A model generated the notes under the pieces. It saw nothing but the letters and a program-made list of their open reading frames with translations. It did not search any database and was not told the DNA's origin. The position numbers and the translations under genes were made by a program. From a virus, in IMG/VR virus record IMGVR_UViG_3300025098_000147, positions 1 to 35,048 of that record: a stretch of 35,048 bases of DNA; one strand, 5' to 3'. Each line of letters begins with the position of its first letter. Positions within the stretch are counted from its first letter, which is position 1. Below, piece by piece: positions 24,245-32,875 of the stretch.

Positions 24245-26517
24245 TAGCGTCTCCCATCTGGTCGTATGTCTAATCGTAAGTCACCTAGTGTCCATGCTAC
24301 ATCGGTTGTTGTGCTTTGTACACGAATAACTGCTTGACGTGAACGGGCTCGTACAAAGTTTTGATCTGTTGAAGATGTAACAGCATTAGTTGAATTTGTG
24401 GATAACGAACTTCCAGGAAAATTACGAGTTTTAACAACATAATCTACTGTAGCTCCTGTTCCTGTTAAATCTACGTCAGGGATAAGTCTGTTAATAAACA
24501 TAAACTCATTGCCATCACCTAAATCAAAATCAGCAGATTGAATATAGGAATTCATTGCTTCTCCATCGGCATCTGTTCCGGTTTCTTGAATATAAATATA
24601 TTCATTACCACCCGCAGATCCTGCTGCTCTTGGATTATCATGAATACTGTAATCTACCCAAGCAGTACGCACCATACTTCCTATATCCCAGGTGCCTTCT
24701 GTATAATTATATTTAGCGTAACGATCTATTTCTGTAGATCCTGAAGATACATAAAACCAAAACACTTCGTCAAACATACGATTAGAAGCTGCAAAAAACT
24801 TAAAGCTTTGATTAAGATTAATATCATCAAACACATAACGTAATACTGTGCACGGTATTATTTCTATTCGGCCTGTGTAAGCATAGAAGTTTTCTCTGTC
24901 CATCCAGAACACACGATCGCCTACAGTAGTAACCGCATTAGGACCTACTATAGATACATTACTTGCTAGTAATGTAAAACCAAATGTTAAAGGCGGTCCT
25001 ACAAATCGCATAGCGTGTAAGTTTGCATCTGTCCAAATTAATATTTCTTGTCTGGTTTTTTGTGCCGATATAATTTCAGAACCAGAAGATATACGTTGTG
25101 CACCCGAGGTATTAGTAGCCGTTGGTGTCCAATCAAATGGTGCTTCTTGAGAAGACCATCGTACCAGTAATAAATCTTGATTAGTTTCGTTTTGAGCATT
25201 ACAAGCAAAAGCTATTAAATGTCTGTCCGCACCGGAAACCATTATACGTCGTGTTATAGTAGGACAATCTGACGCACCAGATTGGGATGCTAAATCTGTA
25301 GCACGAGCAGTTAATCCTAATGTCTTATCCCAATAATAAGGTGTACCATCGTACACACTAAAAGCTAAATCTTCACCCCAATTGTCTTGTGACCACAATC
25401 TAATATTTTGACCTGTAGAGGCTGTCGTAGTTGCAGGACTTCCCCATCCTACAAAATCATTAGCTTCTTTTACAACTACACCACCGCTATGAGAAACATT
25501 ACTTGTTCCTCTTGCACTTCTTACAACTCCTGCATCTAGTGTGTTTCCTGTCTTTCCAGTATATAAAATTAATTCATCTTCTATATTAATAAGACCTACA
25601 AAAGTAACCGTATCTCCACTTGTATGCCCTGCTATACTAGAACCATCAGAGTTTCTTGTTAAATCAGATAAAGTGTTAGAATTTTTTGTACCATAACGAA
25701 TATACTCACTGTTTATTTTTATAGTGCCTTTATCAGGAAAACTTGTGGCACTTGTTAAAACAATTGAAGAACTAAAAACTGTAATATCGCCATTAAGTGT
25801 AGTAGAAGCTTCTTCAAAATCTGTAGCACTTGTTAAAGGAATAGAAGTAGCAGAATCAGAAATACCAGAGGCTAAAGTAGTAGCCGAATAACTAGAAACA
25901 ACTCCGCCCCAAAACCCTGCTCCAAATCCTGTTCCTGACACCACAGTATTTAGACCGGTATTAATCTGATATTCCGCAGTAACAGAAGAACCACCACCAT
26001 TTGTAGAACCACTACTTGCTGTTCCGCCTGTGTCTACTTTATAAGTGTTCGCATCTATAACCTGGGTAATTTGTTGTTCTTTATTTAAATCTGATGTTGT
26101 TAAACCATCAAAAGCTGTTGCTCCACTAAAAGTTACAAAATCATTAACCACCGCACCATGTCCGGCATCTGTAACTGTAATAATACCATTTCCTGCTGTA
26201 CTTAAAAAAGGATTAGTTCCTAATGTTACGGTTTTACGAACAGGAGTAATATCATTATAACCACCACCTTGTTCTATATAAAATTTAAACTCAGTACCTA
26301 AACCCATAAATTGAGAGTTATCTAATGCTGCCCATACATGCAAAGAACGGCCTGTTCCTTGAAAAGCTGTACTGCTTAAACGAGACCATCCGCCCATTTT
26401 CTCTGGGCGACCTTTACGAAATCGAATAAGATCAGAATCATACCAACCGTTTTCACTACCATACGAAGTAGTTTCTCGATTAACGCCTGGCTTAAATACT
26501 ATACGCGCTAAAGGCAC
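24244..26517 (-). CDS. Long tail/neck structural protein (757 aa)
   Basis: It begins PLARIVFKPGVNRETTSYG and continues GWYDSDLIRFRKGRPEKMGG, which I recognise as the signature of a large tail protein common in marine podoviruses, probably strand-rich and propeller-like. Two inserted modules are visible: one (109-183) with AGHGAVVNDFVTF and AFDGLTTSD, also found in the 168-residue protein at 33810-34316, and two copies of an INSEYIRY-type repeat (264-304, 309-349). The C-terminal half has Trp/Asp/Tyr-rich motifs (FDWTPTATNTSGAQ). The start is GTG with GGGAG upstream, overlapping nothing. Role as tail tube, stabiliser or nozzle component is inferred. Confidence 0.8.
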   Translation of the reverse strand: MPLARIVFKPGVNRETTSYGSENGWYDSDLIRFRKGRPEKMGGWSRLSSTAFQGTGRSLHVWAALDNSQFMGLGTEFKFYIEQGGGYNDITPVRKTVTLGTNPFLSTAGNGIITVTDAGHGAVVNDFVTFSGATAFDGLTTSDLNKEQQITQVIDANTYKVDTGGTASSGSTNGGGSSVTAEYQINTGLNTVVSGTGFGAGFWGGVVSSYSATTLASGISDSATSIPLTSATDFEEASTTLNGDITVFSSSIVLTSATSFPDKGTIKINSEYIRYGTKNSNTLSDLTRNSDGSSIAGHTSGDTVTFVGLINIEDELILYTGKTGNTLDAGVVRSARGTSNVSHSGGVVVKEANDFVGWGSPATTTASTGQNIRLWSQDNWGEDLAFSVYDGTPYYWDKTLGLTARATDLASQSGASDCPTITRRIMVSGADRHLIAFACNAQNETNQDLLLVRWSSQEAPFDWTPTATNTSGAQRISSGSEIISAQKTRQEILIWTDANLHAMRFVGPPLTFGFTLLASNVSIVGPNAVTTVGDRVFWMDRENFYAYTGRIEIIPCTVLRYVFDDINLNQSFKFFAASNRMFDEVFWFYVSSGSTEIDRYAKYNYTEGTWDIGSMVRTAWVDYSIHDNPRAAGSAGGNEYIYIQETGTDADGEAMNSYIQSADFDLGDGNEFMFINRLIPDVDLTGTGATVDYVVKTRNFPGSSLSTNSTNAVTSSTDQNFVRARSRQAVIRVQSTTTDVAWTLGDLRLDIRPDGRR

Positions 26518-26519
26518 TG

Positions 26520-26636
26520 TTAACTCCCTACATTAATTTTTCTAGGGCGACCTCTTTTGCGTTTAGGAGCCACCGTAGGAGCACACTGACATCGCGCTCC
26601 AAATACTTTTTCAAATAGCTTTTTAAACCAAGCCAT
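26520..26636 (-). CDS. Mini-protein with AT-hook-like tail (38 aa)
   Basis: A 38-residue frame fills the gap between two virion genes. The N-terminal helix (MAWFKKLFEKVFGA) is amphipathic and basic; Cys16 and Cys18 follow, then PKRKRGRPRKINVGS, which contains the Arg-Gly-Arg-Pro core of an AT-hook. Such a hook inserts in the minor groove of AT-rich DNA, which fits this AT-rich genome. No clear ribosome binding site precedes ATG 26636, but the upstream stop lies 3 bases away, so coupling is likely. DNA binding is inferred from the motif. Confidence 0.7.
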   Translation of the reverse strand: MAWFKKLFEKVFGARCQCAPTVAPKRKRGRPRKINVGS

Positions 26637-26639
26637 TAC

Positions 26640-27284
26640 TTATCTCCTATAACTTTTTACATTTGCATCTGTAGTCCAACGATTTACTCTTGCAACAACA
26701 TCTACAACTTGCTTACCATCTACTTCTTTATAGGTATCAGTATGCAATGCAATAAAAGCGTTCATATCACTAGCACCATCAATAGCATCACATATTGCCT
26801 TATGGTCGGTTCTTATTGCTGCCATATATGTAACCACATCTGAAGGAATTGCCGTATCAGCAGTAACTTTGCGTTGTATTAACCAATCAAACCCTTGTAA
26901 CAATCCATTAGCTTGTGTAGTTGCTTTGTTTTTTGCTAAAGTTTTTAATCCATAATTAATAGTTTTAGAACCATCTTCATTTAAAAGTTGATTGCCATCT
27001 TCATCTTTAGCATCTTCATCATCTAGTTTTCTATCGGCTGCTTTTGTTATTGTTTCAACTACTTTATTCCCATCAACAGCATAAGTAGGGTTATTAGAAA
27101 TATAATATTTATTATTTAATTCTGCTGCTGCTGTAACAGGATATATTTTTATTGCTAATTTTTCAGAATCAGACATAGCATTTAATTCTGCTTTATCGTA
27201 ATTCCTATTGTTTATGGTAATTCTCGAAGGAAACTCTCCATAAACATTTGTTACTTTATTTGAATCGTCTACTAATGCCCACAT
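26640..27284 (-). CDS. Tail-fibre-associated protein, possible assembly chaperone (214 aa)
   Basis: It starts MWALVDDSNKVTNVYGEFPS, then ITINNRNYDKAELNAMSDSE, a layout common to proteins encoded just after tail fibres. The C-terminal half (GLKTLAKNKATTQANGLLQG onward, then DWLIQRKVTADTAIPSDVVT) resembles the DUF4376-like part of tail fibre assembly proteins. AAGGAG precedes ATG 27284. Position directly after the 835-residue fibre supports a fibre-folding or attachment role. No enzymatic motif. Confidence is moderate because the similarity is judged by eye. Confidence 0.7.
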   Translation of the reverse strand: MWALVDDSNKVTNVYGEFPSRITINNRNYDKAELNAMSDSEKLAIKIYPVTAAAELNNKYYISNNPTYAVDGNKVVETITKAADRKLDDEDAKDEDGNQLLNEDGSKTINYGLKTLAKNKATTQANGLLQGFDWLIQRKVTADTAIPSDVVTYMAAIRTDHKAICDAIDGASDMNAFIALHTDTYKEVDGKQVVDVVARVNRWTTDANVKSYRR

Positions 27285-27303
27285 TATTCTTCTCCTTTGT
27301 TAA

Positions 27304-29811
27304 TCACCGAGCTACTGCGTATTTAAATGGATTATGTGCCATTGCTAAGTATATATAAGTTCCACTAGAGTTCCAATTTTGTGAATTTCTTAATTTAAAA
27401 CCATTGCTTAACAGGTCTACATAATCACTTGAACCACTTTCTTCTGCTCCATGATCATTAGCTAGTAATGATTTATCTGCTACATTATCTGGATCTCTAG
27501 CATTATCCATTATTCTCCAATTACCAAAACTTGAACTATCTTCTCTTTTACACATAATCCATGCAGGTCTGAATCCTGTATAAACAAATGAACCATCTGC
27601 ATTACCATTGCCAACGTATGATCCTGATTTACAATAACCTTCTATATCTGCAAAACAATAAGCAAGATAAGTTCTACCACTATGATTTACATTATTAGCA
27701 TCACCTAGATACACAAGACTGCTTGATGGAGTTGTGTCTGCCCATATAGTGGAATCTCCAAAAGCATTAGCGTTATCCATATAAGCATATTTTTCATTAC
27801 CTGCACCTTTAGCATATACTGTCCAATTATTAGCACCATTACGTTGTTTAACCACAACAAAAGTTGGAGCAGCACTTAATCCATGTCCTATAGTTTTAGT
27901 TCCACCTGCACCACTATAAGTAGAAATAGAAAATGCACCACTAGGATCAACTTGTTGTGTTACACTTATTGAACCTGTAGAATTTGTGCTAGTTGTTCCC
28001 CCATTGGCACGCCACGACCACGAAGCATAAGTATTACTATTGCCATTAAAATTAGCATCATAAGAAGCCAATCCTCCTGCTAAAGAAAAACCATCACTAT
28101 CAAATGATGTTAAGTTTGCACTTGTTACTTCAGAATCATCATTTTGAGAAAACATTATTTTATTTGTACCTCTGCTTGAATCTACTAATGGACCATTTGA
28201 AGCTGTGTTTCTTATTTTTATCCATGTAAGATCAGGTTGAAAACCAAGTCCAGTTATATTATTTGTACTACCATTACCTGTATATGTTTTAGCACCAAAC
28301 AATTTCTGTGGATAATTGTCATCAGTTTCACTAGGATTTATTGCATCTGCTATTGGAAGGTTACCTGTACATATTGCTTTAGCAGAAGCACCATCATTAT
28401 AATAAAAACTGCCATAGCCATTAACATCACTATTTCCACCACCTGAACCTGTACCAAAAGTACCTTCTTGTCCAAAATTAAACCAGAAACCATTACCAGT
28501 ACTACTACCTCTATCAGACATAGGTGTATAATTAATGCCTGTACCAGTTAAATTAAATGCACTTCCTTGTGCAGCACCATTTTTATAAAACTGTATAGTA
28601 TTAGTAGCAGACTCTAAATCTACTAACACACCTATTATATCATCTGTTGAAAAAGTTGCACCTGTAGCTGTTGAACTAGAACCATAATAAATTGAACCAT
28701 TATGTGCATATAGATATGTATTAAAACTTGCACTACCAGCTATAGAAGAATTTGTATTAGCACTATTTGTATAACCATTTTCTTCTATAATACCTATCCA
28801 ATTATTACCAGAACCCGTACACTTTCCTTCAAAATACCATTTATGACCAGTTACTAAAGACATAGTTCCAAGAGCAGTACAACCACCACCAGTACTGACT
28901 ACTTTAAGATTGCCTTCACTAAATGTATTATTACTTCCACTATTTAAAGGATTCATAGTACAATAATTACCACCATTAGAACTACCAAAGGTTGGAGTAT
29001 CTAGCATTTGATCGTGTGTTGCTAAATTTGCAGCCGTTAAGTCATTATTATTTCCAGAAAAATCTTCTCCGAAATCACTACTGTTTGTAAATTTGAGATA
29101 ATAACCATTGTTACCAAAAGTTAATCCACTTGGATCTTTAGGAATCCAAACTCCATTTTTCGTTTCTCCGAACTCAGTTGGAGCATAACTTTGTCCATCA
29201 CAAAGTATTACGTCTGCTAGTTGAACATCAACACCTTCAGAACCCGTACCTACACCAGAAAGACCACCCCAAGACTGTACTACTCCACTTTGATTCATAA
29301 AAGAGTAAGTTCCATCTTGTGCTATAGCAGTTTGAACAGAAGCATCAGCATATGTTGGTTCTACTCCATTTACATATAAACGAACTCTATTTGAAGCTGT
29401 TGATTGAGTACTGTCAAATCTTAAAACACAATGATACCATGCTGATGTATCTCTAAACAACATATCTGTTTCTATACGATTATCTCCAAAATTACCACCT
29501 GTAAAATTAAAATTAGCTTGCATTGTAGAGCCATTAGTAAATGTGAAAAATACATAAGTAGCACCACCTGTTCCAGCAGTAAAAACATTAGTACTATTCG
29601 TGGCAGTATCTGTAACACTATATCTTTTCCACCACCAACTATAAGTAAAAGTTTTGCCACTTGTAGGAGTACCCGCTGTTATTTTTAAAGTACTACCTCC
29701 ACTTTTACTCATTCTAACTGAATTAGCTATTTGGTAACTATAGAAATCATCAGAACCACCAGATGCACCAGCAGCACCCATTAATGCTTGTTTGTTAGCT
29801 CCTAAACTCAT
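27304..29811 (-). CDS. Multidomain tail fibre / receptor-binding protein (835 aa)
   Basis: A short N-terminal anchor is followed by a LamG/concanavalin-like sandwich (about 43-240; SWWWKR, then AWYHCVLRFDS, then RVRLYVNGVEP), a SPRY-like domain (about 318-450; KWYFEGKCTGSGNNWIGI, then VDLESATNTIQFYKNGA), and a C-terminal region (about 500-835) of the kind annotated DUF7483 in phage fibres, with GFQPDLTWIKIRN, then SRGTNKIMFSQND, then GFSLAGG and a Cys-containing end. LamG and SPRY-like modules bind carbohydrate or protein, so this is the best candidate for host recognition. The start overlaps the previous stop as TAATG. Confidence 0.85.
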   Translation of the reverse strand: MSLGANKQALMGAAGASGGSDDFYSYQIANSVRMSKSGGSTLKITAGTPTSGKTFTYSWWWKRYSVTDTATNSTNVFTAGTGGATYVFFTFTNGSTMQANFNFTGGNFGDNRIETDMLFRDTSAWYHCVLRFDSTQSTASNRVRLYVNGVEPTYADASVQTAIAQDGTYSFMNQSGVVQSWGGLSGVGTGSEGVDVQLADVILCDGQSYAPTEFGETKNGVWIPKDPSGLTFGNNGYYLKFTNSSDFGEDFSGNNNDLTAANLATHDQMLDTPTFGSSNGGNYCTMNPLNSGSNNTFSEGNLKVVSTGGGCTALGTMSLVTGHKWYFEGKCTGSGNNWIGIIEENGYTNSANTNSSIAGSASFNTYLYAHNGSIYYGSSSTATGATFSTDDIIGVLVDLESATNTIQFYKNGAAQGSAFNLTGTGINYTPMSDRGSSTGNGFWFNFGQEGTFGTGSGGGNSDVNGYGSFYYNDGASAKAICTGNLPIADAINPSETDDNYPQKLFGAKTYTGNGSTNNITGLGFQPDLTWIKIRNTASNGPLVDSSRGTNKIMFSQNDDSEVTSANLTSFDSDGFSLAGGLASYDANFNGNSNTYASWSWRANGGTTSTNSTGSISVTQQVDPSGAFSISTYSGAGGTKTIGHGLSAAPTFVVVKQRNGANNWTVYAKGAGNEKYAYMDNANAFGDSTIWADTTPSSSLVYLGDANNVNHSGRTYLAYCFADIEGYCKSGSYVGNGNADGSFVYTGFRPAWIMCKREDSSSFGNWRIMDNARDPDNVADKSLLANDHGAEESGSSDYVDLLSNGFKLRNSQNWNSSGTYIYLAMAHNPFKYAVAR

Positions 29812-31205
29812 TATGCCATCGCCAATCCTGCAGCAAATCCATAGTAATTAGATCCGCCATCAAAAGTTGTAAAAGTTAATACATCGACCCCAGAAGTTGT
29901 TAATGTAGGAGCAGTGCCTCCTGCCCATTTAGCAGAATTTCCTCCTCCACCATGAGCTCCAGCTTTAAATGTAACTGTACCGGCACCACCATTTGTAATA
30001 ATAAGAGTTAAAGAATTAGATTGACTTGCTAAAGAGTTTGTAATTCCTACATTAAATGTTCCACTACCTACAGTAAATGATTGAACATTTCCATTTGTTA
30101 AATCTAAATCAAATGCTCCTGTTTTAGAACCATTAGCATAAACTGTTTCCGCATAATCTTTCATTTGTGCTTGTTTTACTACATCATCTGAAAGGTCAAT
30201 TGCACCTGTTCCATTAGTTGCTATAGTAATATCGCCATTAGCTCCATCTGTAATTACAATGGAACCTGAATTCGTGCCACCATTTGTATCTAATTCAAGA
30301 TCAAATGCGCCACTAGAAGATATTTTGCCTGAAGCAGCACCACTTCCTACAACAACTTCTCCTGTTCCGTTAGGAGTTAGTTCAATATTTCCGTTTGCAG
30401 CGTCTACTATTTTAATTACACCTGAGTTTGTACCTCCATTTGTATCTAATTCTAAATCATAGGCACCATTAGAAGATATTTTACCAGAAGCACTTCCGCT
30501 TCCTACTGCTATTTCCCCTGTTCCATTTGGAGTTAAAGAAATATTTCCATCAGCCCCATCTGTAATACTGATTGATCCTGAACTTGTGCCTCCATTAGTG
30601 TCTAAAATTAAATCATAGGCACCACTTGTTGATACTTTACCAGTAGCAGAGCCATTTCCAACAACAACTTCTCCTGTTCCATTTGGAGACAACCCAATAT
30701 TACCATTAGTGTTTGTACTAGAAATAGTATTTCCAGAAATAGAAATATTATCAAAGGTTTCTAAATCTAATTTATCTGAAATAGAGATTACCTCATCACT
30801 ACCATCACAATAAACAATATTAGCTTTTGCGCTCGGTATTGTTACTTTTGCTGCTCCACTTCCTTGAGACATAAGAATATTATACCCGCCAGAAGTACCG
30901 TTTTGAATCATAAAAAACGCAGTGGTAGTAGCCGGAGCTACTGTAATCGTACAATGTTGACTTAATGTTCCTGTAAATTTAATAACTCTATACATACCAT
31001 TTTGAACATTATTAGCTCCATCAGTAGGAGAGCCTGCTCTTACTGTTAACGTCGCTGTTGAAGCATCTGATAATGCTACAGAAGTATAAGAAGCTATTCT
31101 ATCTAATATATCTACGTTATAATTTGTTGTTGTTCCCCAGGTACCTGACTGTTCTCCTGTGGTAATTTTTTCAATTCCGTAATTTGTTGAAAATGTTGAA
31201 GCCAT
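29811..31205 (-). CDS. Tail fibre with 52-residue tandem repeats (464 aa)
   Basis: The N-terminal region (MASTFSTNYGIEKITTGEQS, then GTWGTTTNYNVDILDRIASY) is a familiar head-domain of marine phage fibres that attaches to the tail. Residues 168-323 hold three 52-residue repeats with NGTGEVVVG, SGAYDLELDTNGGT and SGSISITDGA, plus a fourth partial copy to about 341. The repeats predict a long beta-type shaft. The C-terminus has a Gly-rich region (AGAHGGGGNSAKWAGGTAPT) that may end in a knob. GGAGAAT precedes ATG 31205. It probably forms the shaft that carries or pairs with the next fibre gene product. Confidence 0.85.
   Translation of the reverse strand: MASTFSTNYGIEKITTGEQSGTWGTTTNYNVDILDRIASYTSVALSDASTATLTVRAGSPTDGANNVQNGMYRVIKFTGTLSQHCTITVAPATTTAFFMIQNGTSGGYNILMSQGSGAAKVTIPSAKANIVYCDGSDEVISISDKLDLETFDNISISGNTISSTNTNGNIGLSPNGTGEVVVGNGSATGKVSTSGAYDLILDTNGGTSSGSISITDGADGNISLTPNGTGEIAVGSGSASGKISSNGAYDLELDTNGGTNSGVIKIVDAANGNIELTPNGTGEVVVGSGAASGKISSSGAFDLELDTNGGTNSGSIVITDGANGDITIATNGTGAIDLSDDVVKQAQMKDYAETVYANGSKTGAFDLDLTNGNVQSFTVGSGTFNVGITNSLASQSNSLTLIITNGGAGTVTFKAGAHGGGGNSAKWAGGTAPTLTTSGVDVLTFTTFDGGSNYYGFAAGLAMA
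30237..30704 (-). repeat. Three tandem 156-base coding repeats in the fibre gene
   Basis: Units at 30549-30704, 30393-30548 and 30237-30392 encode the 52-residue repeats (residues 168-219, 220-271, 272-323). They differ at many synonymous and some amino-acid positions, so they are not recent copies. A partial fourth unit follows. In-frame unit gain or loss would change fibre length. Confidence 0.85.
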
Positions 31206-31214
31206 TTTATTCTC

Positions 31215-32363
31215 CTATGCTGCTATTTCTGTCCAACCTGGAGATTGCGTATCTGTTATTTCTGTCCAACCTGCATTTTGACCTGGAATAATTTCGGACC
31301 AAACTGTTGGCGTACCTACTAAACCTTGCGCACTTACTCCTGTAGCTACTATTATTACATCAGGAACGTTAACAGTGCCAATATGGGATGTTGTAAGAAC
31401 ACCAGATACTGTAGTTGTTATGCCGCTACCTTCTACTACAGACACACTATTAATAGTAGATGATGCACTTACAGAGGTAGCTGTAACCGTAACGCCTGTT
31501 CCTTCACTCACAGTTACACTACTTAACGCAGAAGCTGCTTGAACTCCTGTTACTCCAAACCCTAAACCTACATCAACGTTAGATACTGTGGTTGTTGCAC
31601 TTACACCTGTAACCGACACTAATTCTTGTCTAACAAGTGCCGTTCCTGTTTGCCCTACAGCTTCAACTCCAGAACTTACACCTACTGTAATTCCGCCACC
31701 TTCAATAGTTGTTACACTAGCTATAGAACTAGATATTAATAAAGCGGTAGCACTGACAGATGTTCCTGTACCTTCAATTACAGTTACACCAATAGGCGTA
31801 CCCCAACCTCCACTTCCCCATGTAGAACGTCCCCAACCTCCGTCAGGAAATACATCTGCTGTAACACCTGTTACAGAAACGGTTATAGATTGCGCTGCCG
31901 TAATAGTAGGACTACCAATAGCACTTGCTGCGCTTACACTACTTGCAGAAACGGTTACAGGTAAAAATCCTTCACTCCAAGGGCCACTTCCCCATGTAGA
32001 ACGTCCCCAACCAGCATTTAAAGTACCTTCGGTTGTTACACTTCCGCCCATTCCTGAGTGATTAGTGCAATAATAATATAAATCAGGAGTAGATCCTCCT
32101 ATTACTATTTGTGTGTAGGCTCCTGAACTTCCTGGTGTACCAGCAGTTGTTACATTAGTAGTATATTCAGAACCTCCGCCATGTGTTCCATCAGAAGTAG
32201 TAGAAAACCGTAAAGGATGACTGCCATTAGAACTATCAGATTGGTCAAACTTATACGTTACCCCTTCAAATAAATTTAAATAGGGTTGTTGGTTACCATT
32301 AATAAAATATTTGTTACCACCACCTGCACTAGCAACAGTAACAGTATAGGTAACTGTTGACAT
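31215..32363 (-). CDS. Virion protein with cupredoxin-like N-terminal domain (382 aa)
   Basis: Residues 1-115 have a cupredoxin pattern: KYFINGNQQPYLNLFEGVTY, then FDQSDSSNGSHPLRFSTTSD, then YYYCTNHSGMGG. His49, Cys99, His102 and Met105 match the four type-1 copper ligands, with the Cys-x2-His-x2-Met spacing of amicyanin. A Trp-rich GWGRSTWGSG motif (118-127) recurs near residue 177, and the rest is Ser/Thr/Val-rich strand repeats ending in a Trp repeat (GWTEI twice). Similar domains occur in marine cyanophage and pelagiphage structural proteins. It is probably fibre- or baseplate-linked. Copper binding is unproven. The preceding gene ends one base before its start. Confidence 0.8.
   Translation of the reverse strand: MSTVTYTVTVASAGGGNKYFINGNQQPYLNLFEGVTYKFDQSDSSNGSHPLRFSTTSDGTHGGGSEYTTNVTTAGTPGSSGAYTQIVIGGSTPDLYYYCTNHSGMGGSVTTEGTLNAGWGRSTWGSGPWSEGFLPVTVSASSVSAASAIGSPTITAAQSITVSVTGVTADVFPDGGWGRSTWGSGGWGTPIGVTVIEGTGTSVSATALLISSSIASVTTIEGGGITVGVSSGVEAVGQTGTALVRQELVSVTGVSATTTVSNVDVGLGFGVTGVQAASALSSVTVSEGTGVTVTATSVSASSTINSVSVVEGSGITTTVSGVLTTSHIGTVNVPDVIIVATGVSAQGLVGTPTVWSEIIPGQNAGWTEITDTQSPGWTEIAA
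31810..31838 (-). repeat. 29-base direct repeat, copy A
   Basis: Identical over 29 bases to 31984-32012, offset 174 bases. Both copies encode the Trp-rich GWGRSTWGSG motif in frame. Perfect identity, including third codon positions, means either recent duplication or gene conversion. Confidence 0.9.
31984..32012 (-). repeat. 29-base direct repeat, copy B
   Basis: Partner of the copy at 31810-31838. It lies just after the cupredoxin-like domain and marks the first GWGRSTWGSG element of the protein. The 174-base offset is a multiple of three, so recombination between copies would delete 58 residues in frame. Confidence 0.9.
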
Positions 32364-32364
32364 T

Positions 32365-32874
32365 TTACGCTATTCTAATTACCGCATTATTAGCATCATT
32401 AGCTGGATACTGAATAGTAAAATCTCCAGAACTTGAAGATTTATTTCCCCCAAAATCTAATACTGCAACTGTTGGATATGCTGCATGACCAACAGTTCCG
32501 CCCGTTCCTGCGGTGCTTAATGTAGAATTATAAATTACTGCAACTCTTGCATTACTAATAGTAGATGAAGACCAAGTAGTGTCTGCAAAATCCAAAAATG
32601 CCGTAGGTACAGAAGATGAATTATCAGCTAATCCTAATGTTACACTTCCTAAAGTTTCTCCACCTGCTGAATATCCTGTTCCACTTACTTCATTTGCCGT
32701 TGTATATCCTGTTAAATCTTCATTAGCATCCGTTCTACTTGATGTAAACATTGCTATTTTAAAAGTATCAGCCGCTATTGAAGAAGAACCTGTTCGAGAA
32801 TGGCTCATCCAAAAATGAATACCCACCGTAATTTCTTTTTTATAGCTGCCGCACATTGCTTGATTAATTGCCAT
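32365..32874 (-). CDS. Virion structural protein, decoration or fibre-associated (169 aa)
   Basis: 169 residues, strand-rich and Ser/Thr/Gly-rich, with a His/Trp-containing N-terminal segment (EITVGIHFWMSHSR), then DTFKIAMFTSSRTDANEDLT, GYTTANEVSGTGYSAGGETL and a hydrophobic FGG-containing end. The layout (KIAMF...YTTANEVSGTGY.AGG) is one I recognise from phage structural proteins of unknown location. AAGGAG precedes the ATG. No enzyme motif. It lies between the adaptor proteins and the fibre genes, so a tail or head-surface role is likely. Confidence 0.75.
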   Translation of the reverse strand: MAINQAMCGSYKKEITVGIHFWMSHSRTGSSSIAADTFKIAMFTSSRTDANEDLTGYTTANEVSGTGYSAGGETLGSVTLGLADNSSSVPTAFLDFADTTWSSSTISNARVAVIYNSTLSTAGTGGTVGHAAYPTVAVLDFGGNKSSSSGDFTIQYPANDANNAVIRIA

Positions 32875-32875
32875 T

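Noticed and set aside
30237-30704. Regular repeats considered as a CRISPR array
   Set aside because: The repeats are 156 bases, contiguous, in frame with the fibre protein and diverged; there are no short identical repeats with unique spacers.
31588-32061. Plus-strand open frame of 157 codons
   Set aside because: It is antisense to the cupredoxin-type virion gene; the Pro/Thr/Val repeats mirror the Ser/Thr/Val repeats of the real gene.
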